Positions 26,645 to 35,034 of a stretch of DNA of 64,000 bases are shown here, in pieces. This stretch comes from Mucilaginibacter_A sp050955045 (GTDB lineage Bacteria > Bacteroidota > Bacteroidia > Sphingobacteriales > Sphingobacteriaceae), in assembly GCA_050955045.1 (NCBI GenBank), contig JBPBQV010000036.1, positions 19,485-83,484 of the forward strand, in the 5' to 3' direction. The notes below the pieces were generated by a model. The model ran no database searches. It was not told where the DNA came from and saw only the letters and a list, made by a program, of their open reading frames with translations. Every line of letters begins with the position of its first letter. Positions within the stretch are counted from its first letter, which is position 1. The position numbers were made by a program, and so were the translations under genes.

Positions 26645-27628
26645 TTAAAAATGTCCGCGAATGGAATCATAAATTTCATCATCATACAGCTTTCGCAATT
26701 GCTGATGAATTTCTGCTGATAAAGGAAGCAATCCGGAAGATTCTACATTACTGTTAACCTGCGAAACTTTAGAAGCGCCCGGAATAACAGTAGTTACCTG
26801 CGGATGATCCAAAATCCAGCGAATTGCCCATTGCGCCATCCGCTCATCCGGCAACAGGTTCCCTATATCTTTTGCAAGCTTAATACCTTGATTAAATTCA
26901 ATTCCGGAGAAAGTTTCACCGGCATTAAAAGCTTCTCCATCAGCATTAAAGTTGCGATGATCTTTCTCACCAAATTTGGTACTTTTATTAAACTTGCCGG
27001 TTAATAAACCGCTGGCCAAAGGCACGCGCACAATTAAGGCTACGCCTTTTGCAGCTGCTTTTTCAAAAATTTCATCTGCAACGTGTTGCCTGAAAAGGTT
27101 AAAAATAATTTGTAACGAAGCCAAACCTTCCTGTTCCAAACAAATTAACGCTTCTTCAGATGTTTCTACACTTGCGCCCCAGTTCAAAATCAAACCTTCC
27201 TCTTTTAAATGGCGCAGGTAATTAAATACTTTTCCGGCACGCATTTCTTCCGTCAAGATGCAATGCAACTGCTCCAAAAATAAATGCGACTGACCAAGAT
27301 GATATAAAGAATCTTCTACCTGTTTGCGCATCAAATCATAGGTAAAATTTTGTGGCCAACCGTATGTTGCATCAGACCGACGGCCTAGTTTGGTAGCTAC
27401 ATAAATTTCTTTTGTTTGCGTTTTCAGAAATTTCCCGATAATCTTTTCGCTGATACCTGTACCGTAAACATCTGCTGTATCAATAAAATTTCCGCCGGCA
27501 TCAACATAAGCCTGTAAAATGCGCATGGCTTCTGCTTCGTCCACATTTCCCCAGTCTGCACTACCTAATTGCCAGGTTCCTAAGCCAACTTCTGCTATTT
27601 GAAGGTTTTTAAATGTTCTGTAATTCAT
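26645..27628 (-). CDS. Aldo/keto reductase
   Basis: A 327-residue (beta/alpha)8 AKR with GTWQLG at 17-22, the catalytic Asp and Tyr in FIDTADVYG, Lys in ATKLGRRSD and the C-terminal NADPH-binding IPGASKVSQVNSNV. The usual SDLVLLH catalytic-His strand is altered to SHLFLEQLH, so the His is kept but the preceding residues differ. It reduces an aldehyde or ketone of unknown identity in the cytosol. It ends at the inverted repeat. Confidence 0.88.
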   Translation of the reverse strand: MNYRTFKNLQIAEVGLGTWQLGSADWGNVDEAEAMRILQAYVDAGGNFIDTADVYGTGISEKIIGKFLKTQTKEIYVATKLGRRSDATYGWPQNFTYDLMRKQVEDSLYHLGQSHLFLEQLHCILTEEMRAGKVFNYLRHLKEEGLILNWGASVETSEEALICLEQEGLASLQIIFNLFRQHVADEIFEKAAAKGVALIVRVPLASGLLTGKFNKSTKFGEKDHRNFNADGEAFNAGETFSGIEFNQGIKLAKDIGNLLPDERMAQWAIRWILDHPQVTTVIPGASKVSQVNSNVESSGLLPLSAEIHQQLRKLYDDEIYDSIRGHF

Positions 27629-27665
27629 AATTGTTTATTCTATTTTAGGTCTACTTGGTTGATAA

Positions 27666-27688
27666 TTTTTAGGTGATAAAAGAAGCAT
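27666..27688 (-). repeat. Extended iterated motif (about 23 bp)
   Basis: On the plus strand AGGTGATAAAAGAAGCAT preceded by a run of five T. It matches the 19346 and 43570 copies. It lies between the methyltransferase stop and the aldo/keto reductase start. Confidence 0.8.
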
Positions 27689-27698
27689 TACGCTAATT

Positions 27699-28436
27699 TC
27701 AATCCACTTTTTGATAAAGCAGAAAATGCTGGATTGGTAAAACCTCAATGCGCTGTGCCAGTTTAAAACCGTTTGCAGCCAGTTCTTTATTAGCTTGCGA
27801 TACCGACATTTTGTGCAGTTCTTTAATCGCAACTTCCGGATCTTCTGCCCGATATTCCAGCAACAGCAATTTGCCTCCCGGTTTCAAGGCTTTATGCAAA
27901 GCCTGCAAAACCTCATGCGGAAACAGCAATTCGTGATAAACATCCACCATAAAAGCCAGATCTACAGACGCATCTGGCAGATTTGGCGAAGTTGCTGTTC
28001 CTTTAATTACCTGTACATTTTGCTGTCCCAATTCTTTTTTCTTTTGGTTGAGATAAGTTACAAACTCATCCTGCACTTCTACCGCAAAAACTTTTCCCTG
28101 AGGCACTTTTTTAGCGATACGAAAAGTGTAATAACCAGTTCCGGCACCAATATCTGCCACAACCGAAGTAGCAGTTAGCGGCATTTTACTGATAGCCAAA
28201 GCTGTATTTTCTTCCTGCTGCCGGTTGTTGCGCTCCAGCCATTCCGCCCCGGCTGTACCCATAACGGTGGCAATTTCTCTTCCGAAGTAAGCCTTTCCCG
28301 TTCCATCCGGGTCTGCTGTTTTACTTTGATAAACCTGATTTTGTGTTGATGTTTTAGGTTGAGAACAGGCAGATATAACTACAAACAAACATGGTAAAAT
28401 CAATGCTGTTTTTAAGGTTGTTTTTCTAAACATCAT
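27699..28436 (-). CDS. Class I SAM methyltransferase with lipoprotein signal peptide
   Basis: The 245-residue protein begins with a basic n-region, hydrophobic core and lipobox (VVISAC). A class I methyltransferase domain follows: VADIGAGTGYYTFRIA (motif I, about 92-107), VFAVEVQ, LPDASVDLAFMVDVYHEL and PGGKLLLLEY. A SAM-dependent fold placed outside the cytosol is unexpected because SAM is not known in the periplasm. Either the lipobox is functional and the protein has another role, or it remains inside. It is 70 bp upstream of the aldo/keto reductase on the same strand. Confidence 0.82.
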   Translation of the reverse strand: MMFRKTTLKTALILPCLFVVISACSQPKTSTQNQVYQSKTADPDGTGKAYFGREIATVMGTAGAEWLERNNRQQEENTALAISKMPLTATSVVADIGAGTGYYTFRIAKKVPQGKVFAVEVQDEFVTYLNQKKKELGQQNVQVIKGTATSPNLPDASVDLAFMVDVYHELLFPHEVLQALHKALKPGGKLLLLEYRAEDPEVAIKELHKMSVSQANKELAANGFKLAQRIEVLPIQHFLLYQKVD

Positions 28437-28775
28437 CTCTTAACAAAATGAATTGCCGTTTTGTGCTGCTCATGATGAAGAAGATATTTTCGTTATGCTT
28501 TCCCGATTCATGCTTCTTTTAGCACACAATTTTTACAAATCAGCTAAATAATTTTGCTTATGCTTGTGATATTTACAACTGAGCAGGAATTTTTTAATAA
28601 ATATTTAAAGTTTATACAATTTAAATTAAATTACAGCATTAATTACAGAGAATATATCTGAACAGATTGTCCAATATACATTTTCTGGATTTTACTAATT
28701 TATCTTACAACAAAAATTTGTTTCAATCTCCATAAATCATAACCAGCTAACTATTAAAACACAAAATTTACCCAA
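28437..28775. other. Divergent spacer between the methyltransferase gene and amtB
   Basis: 339 bp, strongly AT-rich towards amtB. It holds one motif copy (ATGCTTCTTTTAGC, 28510-28523). No clear TAnnTTTG box or NtrC-like palindrome is visible. No gene is supported. Confidence 0.6.
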
Positions 28776-30083
28776 ATGAAAAAAACATTACCATTTATTC
28801 TGCTACTTTTTATAATGGTAGTTGCCCTTATTTTTAGTTCTACCGATCAAACTATTATTAAAGACAGCAAAATTGATACGGGCGATACCGCCTGGTTATT
28901 GATATCCACCGCACTGGTGTTGGTAATGACACCTGGCTTAGCTTTTTTCTACGGTGGCATGGTGCGCAAAAAGAACATGATTTCTACTATGCTGCAAAGT
29001 TTGGCCTGCATGGGTTTAATTACGGTAGTATGGATTTTATTTGGTTTCAGTTTGGCTTTTGGAGATGATTTCCATGGCCTAATTGGTAATCCGGCAACTT
29101 ATTTTTTAATGAAAGGCACGCTGGGCAACAATACCTGGAGCCTGATGCCTACTGTTCCGCTAATTCTGTTTGCTATGTTTCAGCTGAAGTTTGCCGTTAT
29201 TACACCTGCATTAATTACCGGTGCTTTTGCAGAACGGATACGCTTTAACTCTTATCTCATTTTTTTGTGCCTTTTTATTGTGTTTATCTACGCACCACTG
29301 GCCCATGCTACCTGGCACCCGGATGGCCTGATGTTTAAAGCCGGCGTGTTAGATTTTGCAGGCGGAACGGTTGTACATATGTCTGCCGGTTGGGCTGCCC
29401 TGGCTTCTGCCTTATATTTAAAGCAGCGCAAACAGCAGGAACATGCTCCTGCCCGGATAACCTACGTTATATTAGGTACAGGTTTGTTATGGTTTGGCTG
29501 GTTTGGGTTCAACGCAGGTTCTGCAGGTAGTGCAAATGTTTTGGCCGCAACAGCGTTGGCCACAACCACTACAGCTTCTGCTGCTGCTGCTATGTCTTGG
29601 ATATTTTTTGATATGTTCAGAGGAAAAAAACCTTCGGCCATGGGTGCTTGTATCGGTGCAGTAGTAGGTTTGGTAGCCATCACACCTGCTGCCGGTTATG
29701 TTACTATTCCGCATTCCTTAGTTATTGGTATGGTAGCTGCTGTGGTTAGTAACCTGGTTGTCATTTGGCGTTCAAAAACTAACATTGATGATACGCTGGA
29801 TGTATTTCCCTGCCATGGAGTTGGCGGCATGGTTGGTATGTTGCTAACCGGCGTGTTTGCCAATAAAGCTGTTAACAGCGGAAACACCACAGGCAACGGC
29901 TTATTTTATGGCGAAACACACTTGTTTTTCGTTCATCTGGTTGCTTTGATTGGCGTTTCGGCTTTTGCTTTCTTCGGATCAATGATTTTGTTGCGGATTA
30001 CAAATGCCATTACGCCGCTTCGGGTTTCTTTGGAAGATGAAATTGCAGGTTTGGATCAAAGCCAGCACGACGAAGAATTATAA
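28776..30083 (+). CDS. amtB: Ammonium transporter AmtB
   Basis: The 435-residue membrane protein has about 11 hydrophobic segments after an N-terminal signal-like helix. Signatures include GLAFFYGGMVRKKN, the first pore histidine in FAGGTVVHMSAGWAAL, and the second in FPCHGVGGMVGMLLTGVF. It conducts ammonium/ammonia across the inner membrane. The usual partner glnK (P-II) is not adjacent; glutamine synthetase follows 295 bp later. A hybrid motif copy (ATACTGCTTTTACC) lies 8 bp past the stop. Confidence 0.95.
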   Translation: MKKTLPFILLLFIMVVALIFSSTDQTIIKDSKIDTGDTAWLLISTALVLVMTPGLAFFYGGMVRKKNMISTMLQSLACMGLITVVWILFGFSLAFGDDFHGLIGNPATYFLMKGTLGNNTWSLMPTVPLILFAMFQLKFAVITPALITGAFAERIRFNSYLIFLCLFIVFIYAPLAHATWHPDGLMFKAGVLDFAGGTVVHMSAGWAALASALYLKQRKQQEHAPARITYVILGTGLLWFGWFGFNAGSAGSANVLAATALATTTTASAAAAMSWIFFDMFRGKKPSAMGACIGAVVGLVAITPAAGYVTIPHSLVIGMVAAVVSNLVVIWRSKTNIDDTLDVFPCHGVGGMVGMLLTGVFANKAVNSGNTTGNGLFYGETHLFFVHLVALIGVSAFAFFGSMILLRITNAITPLRVSLEDEIAGLDQSQHDEEL

Positions 30084-30378
30084 AACCTGCGATACTGCTT
30101 TTACCCATCATTTTTCTAATTCCATCCTGGTTTGAAGATTTTTTTCTAGTCTTTCTATCGGGATTTTTTATTTATTGATTTTTTATATTATCAATTTAAT
30201 AAAAAACACCATTATTATCAACAAAAAAACATTATAATTATTACAGATAATAGTTTTTATAAAAGGTTTTATAAAAATTATTTAAACTGATTATATTAAT
30301 TTAATGATAAACCTGTTTCCGTTATATTTGATTATAAAATTTAACATTAAATCAATATTAATACTAATTTAACCAATT
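30084..30378. other. AT-rich leader region before glutamine synthetase
   Basis: 295 bp, extremely AT-rich between 30160 and 30360. It contains a hybrid motif copy at 30092-30105 and a -7 box at 30323-30330. No hairpin terminator for amtB was found and no gene is supported. Confidence 0.55.
30323..30330 (+). promoter_or_regulatory. Candidate -7 box for glutamine synthetase
   Basis: TATATTTG fits TAnnTTTG, 48 bp before the ATG at 30379. A -33 TTG is not evident at the usual spacing. Confidence 0.45.
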
Positions 30379-31434
30379 ATGACAGCAAAACTCGAGTACA
30401 TTTGGCTAGATGGTTACAAACCAACTCAAAGCCTGCGTAGTAAAACTAAAATCGAAAAAAATTTTAGTGGAAAATTAGAAGATTGCGATATGTGGAGTTT
30501 TGACGGCTCTTCTACGCAGCAAGCTCCCGGCGGTTCATCCGATTGTTTATTAAAACCTGTTTTTATTTGCGAAGATCCGGAAAGAAAAAACGGTTATCTG
30601 GTAATGTGTGAGGTAATGACTTCGGATGGAAAAGCACATCCATCTAACGGACGTGCCTTAATTGATGATGATGACAATGATTTTTGGTTTGGCTTTGAGC
30701 AGGAATACTTTTTATGGAACCCGGAAACGAATAAACCACTTGGTTTCCCGGTAAATGGCTATCCGGCACCACAAGGCCAGTATTACTGTTCTGTAGGTGC
30801 AGAAAATGCTTTTGGCAGAGACATTGTTGAAGAACATTTGGATGTTTGCCTGGATGCCGGACTGAATGTAGAAGGCATTAATGCAGAAGTTGCTGCCGGA
30901 CAATGGGAATTCCAGATTTTTGCCAAAGGTGCTAAAGAAGCTGGCGACCAGATTTGGATTGCACGTTATCTGTTGGAAAGAATCGGCGAAAAATCCGGCG
31001 TTTCCATCAACTGGCATTGCAAACCTTTAGGAAGTTTAGATTGGAATGGTTCTGGAATGCACGCCAACTTCTCTAATACTGCTTTAAGAACTGCAGGAAA
31101 TAAAGGGACTTATGACACCATTTGCGAAGCTTTCCGTCCGGTTGTGATGGAACACATTGATGTTTATGGTGCTGATAACGAGCAACGTTTGACCGGCAAA
31201 CACGAAACGGCTTCTATTTACGATTTCAGCTATGGTGTTTCTGATCGTGGTGCTTCTATCCGCATCCCGTTGGCAACAGTAGAAAAAGGCTGGAACGGTT
31301 ATCTGGAAGATCGTCGTCCAAATTCTGCAGCTGACCCATACAAAGTGGCTGCACGGATTATCAAAACGGTAAAATCAGCTGTGATTGAAGAGAATGTTAA
31401 TATATCTGCTTTTGTAGAATCAGAATTGGCGTAA
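30379..31434 (+). CDS. glnII: Glutamine synthetase type II (eukaryote-like GSII)
   Basis: At 351 residues this is the short GSII class. It has LEYIWLDGY, MWSFDGSST, FGFEQEYFLW (metal-binding Glu), EVAAGQWEFQI, NWHCKPLGSLDWNGSGMHANFS, and the C-terminal DRGASIRIPLATVEKGWNGYLEDRRPNSAADPY. It makes glutamine from glutamate, ammonia and ATP in the cytosol. Together with amtB it forms an ammonium uptake and assimilation pair. It ends at a strong terminator. Confidence 0.94.
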   Translation: MTAKLEYIWLDGYKPTQSLRSKTKIEKNFSGKLEDCDMWSFDGSSTQQAPGGSSDCLLKPVFICEDPERKNGYLVMCEVMTSDGKAHPSNGRALIDDDDNDFWFGFEQEYFLWNPETNKPLGFPVNGYPAPQGQYYCSVGAENAFGRDIVEEHLDVCLDAGLNVEGINAEVAAGQWEFQIFAKGAKEAGDQIWIARYLLERIGEKSGVSINWHCKPLGSLDWNGSGMHANFSNTALRTAGNKGTYDTICEAFRPVVMEHIDVYGADNEQRLTGKHETASIYDFSYGVSDRGASIRIPLATVEKGWNGYLEDRRPNSAADPYKVAARIIKTVKSAVIEENVNISAFVESELA

Positions 31435-31458
31435 TTAATTCAGTTTCTTCTGTATAGT

Positions 31459-31490
31459 AAAAGGTGTAAGTTTAATAGCTTACACCTTTT
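31459..31490 (+). terminator. Rho-independent terminator after glnII
   Basis: A perfect 12-bp stem AAAAGGTGTAAG/CTTACACCTTTT with an 8-nt loop, followed by TTTG. Confidence 0.88.
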
Positions 31491-31566
31491 TTGTTTATCA
31501 AAAAGAGTAATTGAAGCGAATTGTGATTAAACTTATGGCTATTTTTATTAAACTTAAAACAACAGC

Positions 31567-33150
31567 ATGGCAGAAAATAAAACCAATTGGATTGATCACA
31601 ATAAAATAGTTAAATCTTTTCAAGAACATTTAGACGAACCAATTAATAATAGAATTTTATTTTCAGCACCTTTTGGTACTGGTAAATCAACCTTTTTACA
31701 AGAATACTTTGATGCCAATAAGGATGAATACTTTTTATTAAAGTTAAATCCTGTGAATTATTCTATCGCTTCCAATCAAGATATATTTGAATTAATCAAG
31801 TATGACATCGTAACACAGTTGCTTGAAAATTTTGCAGAAGAACTTAAATTATCTAAAAATGATTTTCCAATTCTCTGGATTGTACAAAGCTTTGTTAAAA
31901 CCAAATTAGATTTTTATAGATTAACAAAATCTTTTATAAAAGCTATAGCACCTGGCTCGGAAGGAGCAGTAGAATTTATAGATATTTTAAAACAAACTAC
32001 TGATGATTATATAAACTTTAAAGAAGGTGTTAAAGAAAATGATAAAGATAGATTTGAAGAATATCTTAATCGTTTTTACAAAGAGAAAGGTTCAATATAC
32101 GAAAGGGATGAGTTTACTATTTTGATAAAAGATTTTATTGAAAGAATTAAAGAAAAAGAGCCGAAAAAGCCATTTATACTTATCATTGATGATTTAGATA
32201 GACTTGATCCTGAACACATGTTTAGGTTATTTAACATATTTTCAGCTCACTATAACAACGATTATTCCGTTAACAAATTTGGAATAGATAAGCTAATTTT
32301 TGTATGTGATATAAACAATATTCATAAAATTTTTCAAAATAGATATGGTCAGGATGTAGAGTTCTCTGGATACATCGATAAATTTTATTCAACTGAAATA
32401 TTCCATTTTAACAATCGCCTTTATCTACAAGAAATGCTATATGATATAGTTTATGAAAAGTATTTTGGCGTTCCAAGACAGTATTATAACATATACCATT
32501 TAGAACCTTTCAATTCTAATTTTTATAATGCATTTGAATTTGTTGCTATAAACTTAATTGAAGTTGGAGTCTTAAAAATTAGAAGTTTTACACATCTAAG
32601 CTTCTATGGGTTACCAAATTATTCTTTTACTGTGAAAGGGAAAGGTAATATTTCAGCAGCCGACTTTGAATTTTTAGTGTTAATATATCTTTTAAAACAG
32701 TTACTGGGAAGTTTAAATTTATTGGATAATGCTCTAAAAAATTTAGCCCAAAAGTATGATAGCAATAAATCAATAATTTTTGATAATCGTAAATATCAAA
32801 ATGATTGGGTGGAGGAACTTTTAATTTCCTATTCTATACCATTTTTAGAATCCGAAAAAGAATTCTTTAATGAAAATATAGATTATAATGTTAATAAATC
32901 TATAAATTTCAAAGATAAGAAAGAACAAGATATTAAGATTTCATACAAACCATCTAAACCAAATTCAAATAGTAGCGCAATAAAAACAAATTTTAATAAC
33001 GCAAGTTTAAAACTTTCTTCCCCTGATGATCATATTCTCTTAAATCCTTTTGAAGTTGTATATGCAGCTTTTTTAGATTGTTTAAAGAAAAATCGCTTGG
33101 TCGAAAACGCCGAGCCATATCCTAAATCTCAATTATTTTTAGGTAAGTGA
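31567..33150 (+). CDS. KAP-like P-loop NTPase
   Basis: A 527-residue protein with Walker A APFGTGKST (34-42) and a Walker B-like ILIIDDLDRLDPEHMF (204-219), the double-Asp pattern of KAP/STAND-type ATPases. A conserved DKFYSTEIFHF segment follows. There are no obvious transmembrane helices and the C-terminus is Asn/Lys-rich. The gene is visibly AT-richer than its neighbours, uses many AAA/AAT/TTT codons and contains no exact copy of the iterated motif, suggesting recent acquisition. KAP-type NTPases are often found among phage-defence genes, but no partner effector is present. Confidence 0.8.
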   Translation: MAENKTNWIDHNKIVKSFQEHLDEPINNRILFSAPFGTGKSTFLQEYFDANKDEYFLLKLNPVNYSIASNQDIFELIKYDIVTQLLENFAEELKLSKNDFPILWIVQSFVKTKLDFYRLTKSFIKAIAPGSEGAVEFIDILKQTTDDYINFKEGVKENDKDRFEEYLNRFYKEKGSIYERDEFTILIKDFIERIKEKEPKKPFILIIDDLDRLDPEHMFRLFNIFSAHYNNDYSVNKFGIDKLIFVCDINNIHKIFQNRYGQDVEFSGYIDKFYSTEIFHFNNRLYLQEMLYDIVYEKYFGVPRQYYNIYHLEPFNSNFYNAFEFVAINLIEVGVLKIRSFTHLSFYGLPNYSFTVKGKGNISAADFEFLVLIYLLKQLLGSLNLLDNALKNLAQKYDSNKSIIFDNRKYQNDWVEELLISYSIPFLESEKEFFNENIDYNVNKSINFKDKKEQDIKISYKPSKPNSNSSAIKTNFNNASLKLSSPDDHILLNPFEVVYAAFLDCLKKNRLVENAEPYPKSQLFLGK

Positions 33151-33204
33151 TTGATTTTCAAAATATGATCAATCCTTTTAATTAAAACGTCTTTATTAGA
33201 CTAC

Positions 33205-33239
33205 AAAAAAGCAGTAGATATTTATACCACTGCTTTTTT
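33205..33239. terminator. Bidirectional terminator between convergent genes
   Basis: AAAAAAGCAGT pairs with ACTGCTTTTTT around a 13-nt loop, giving A and T tracts on both sides. It serves the KAP NTPase gene (+) and the arabinofuranosidase gene (-). Confidence 0.8.
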
Positions 33240-33264
33240 ATTTTTCACAATACTCCTTTTACCC

Positions 33265-34809
33265 CTATTTTCTCAAAGTCAAAACAACAACACTCAATGG
33301 CGGCAATTCTGCAACCAGTTGGTTACCTTGCTTTTTTGCACCGTTAAAAACAGTAGTCTTAATTTTTCCGGGCTGATCAAAAGAGTTGTAATCTGTATAT
33401 TTTGCAGAAGTAACCATGCGGCCTTGTACCGTTTTATAATCTACACTTTGCAAAGTGGTGCTGACGGTGATTTTTTTAGTCGCATTTAGGTTGACAAACG
33501 AAACATGCACCACGCCGCTACTATCTCTGGAAGCGGAAGCATTTACGGCCGGAACTTTTACTTCATCAATTACATAATCCGGAGATTGGATGGTAATCGG
33601 CAGCAAAGTGGCATCCTGGTGTACCTGATACAAATCAAAAACATGATAAGTGGGCGTTAAAATCATTTTTTCTTTTTGTGTCAACACCAACGATTGCAGA
33701 ACATTTACCGTTTGCGCCAGATTTGCCACCTTTACGCGGTCGGCATGATTGTTAAAAATATTCAACGTGGTTCCGGCAATCAGGGCATCGCGCATACTGT
33801 TTTGCTGAAATAAAAAGCCGGGATTGGTTCCTGGTTCAACATTCGTCCAGATTCCCCATTCATCAACCACCAAAGCTACTTTTTTGGCCGCATCGTATTT
33901 ATCCATTATGGCGGAGTGTTTGTTTACCAGCTCTTCCATATGCAAACAATTGCGCATCGTAATCAAATATTCTTTCTCATTAAAATTGGTTGCGGAGCCT
34001 TTGTTGCTCCAGTTGTTGGTTGGCAGCGTATAATAATGCAGCGATAAACCCCACATGCGGTTGCCAATATTTTTCATGGCTACCTCTGTCCAGTGGTAAT
34101 CATCGCTGTTGGCACCGCTGGCAACTTTTTTTAATGGTGTTCCGGGATAATCTCTGGCATAAGTAGCATAACGTTTGTATTGATCGGCATAAAACTCAGC
34201 AGTCATGTTGCCGCCGCAACCCCAGCTTTCGTTTCCAACGCCCCAAAAAGTTACTTTAAACGGTTTTGGATGTCCGTTTTGAGCACGCAAACTGGCCATC
34301 GGACTAGTGCCGTCAAAGTTCATATATTCTACCCATTTTGCCATTTCTTCTACCGTGCCACTGCCTACATTTCCGGCAACGTAAGGCTCGCAGCCAAGCA
34401 ATCCGCATAAATCCAGGAACTCGTGTGTGCCAAAACTGTTGTCTTCTACCACGCCGCCCCAATTGGTGTTGACCATTTTAGGACGATCGGTGCGCGGACC
34501 GATACCATCGCGCCAGTGATATTCATCTGCAAAACAACCACCCGGCCAACGCAGGTTTGGAATATGGATTTTCTTCAAAGCATCTACAATATCCATTCGG
34601 ATACGGCCTTTGTTCGGAATGGCTGATCCTTCGGGAACCCAGAAACCATCGTAAATACCTCGGCCTAAATGTTCGGAAAACTGACCGTAAATATGCCGGC
34701 TGATTTGCGTTTTGGCATCTTTACCGTTAACAACAGCTTGTGCTGTTTGCTGACTGTAAACCTGAAAACTGAACAGAAAAAGTAATGAAAGTACGGATAG
34801 GTGCTTCAT
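33265..34809 (-). CDS. Alpha-L-arabinofuranosidase, GH51
   Basis: The 514-residue enzyme has a Sec signal (LSLLFLFSFQVYSQ), YGQFSEHLGR, NLRWPGGCFADEYHW, the acid/base Glu194 in GVGNESWGCGG and the nucleophile Glu317 in VVDEWG, then a beta C-terminal domain. This is the standard GH51 layout. It removes terminal arabinofuranose from arabinan or arabinoxylan, probably in the periplasm. No SusCD pair is adjacent, so it acts on oligosaccharides imported elsewhere. Confidence 0.93.
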   Translation of the reverse strand: MKHLSVLSLLFLFSFQVYSQQTAQAVVNGKDAKTQISRHIYGQFSEHLGRGIYDGFWVPEGSAIPNKGRIRMDIVDALKKIHIPNLRWPGGCFADEYHWRDGIGPRTDRPKMVNTNWGGVVEDNSFGTHEFLDLCGLLGCEPYVAGNVGSGTVEEMAKWVEYMNFDGTSPMASLRAQNGHPKPFKVTFWGVGNESWGCGGNMTAEFYADQYKRYATYARDYPGTPLKKVASGANSDDYHWTEVAMKNIGNRMWGLSLHYYTLPTNNWSNKGSATNFNEKEYLITMRNCLHMEELVNKHSAIMDKYDAAKKVALVVDEWGIWTNVEPGTNPGFLFQQNSMRDALIAGTTLNIFNNHADRVKVANLAQTVNVLQSLVLTQKEKMILTPTYHVFDLYQVHQDATLLPITIQSPDYVIDEVKVPAVNASASRDSSGVVHVSFVNLNATKKITVSTTLQSVDYKTVQGRMVTSAKYTDYNSFDQPGKIKTTVFNGAKKQGNQLVAELPPLSVVVLTLRK

Positions 34810-34828
34810 AGTTTGGTTTTAGAATTAA

Positions 34829-34842
34829 ATGCTTCTTTTACA
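34829..34842 (+). repeat. Iterated motif copy upstream of the GH51 gene
   Basis: ATGCTTCTTTTACA, 19 bp upstream of the minus-strand ATG at 34809. Confidence 0.7.
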
Positions 34843-34963
34843 GATGTTTTTTATTGGTTTGAATGGCTTCAGGAAAAAGCCAATTCTATCGCCTAAAGTA
34901 GTAAATTTTATTTTTGATGCGATAATATTCGTGATACTTATGAAATGCCAATTTGTTACAACC

Positions 34964-34997
34964 AGCAAGAGGAGCCTGTTTCCGCGCTCCTCTTGCT
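34964..34997. terminator. Perfect 12-bp hairpin after the M1 peptidase gene
   Basis: AGCAAGAGGAGC pairs with GCTCCTCTTGCT around a 10-nt loop, 38 bp past the peptidase stop. The T tract is missing, so it could be a transcript-end stabiliser rather than a classical terminator. Confidence 0.55.
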
Positions 34998-35034
34998 ACA
35001 TCAAGTAAAACTGATGCTGGTTTTACCGGCAATA

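Noticed and set aside
33205..33239. AAAAAAGCAGT...ACTGCTTTTTT as another copy of the iterated motif
   Set aside because: It resembles the hybrid form but is better explained as a symmetric bidirectional terminator between convergent genes.
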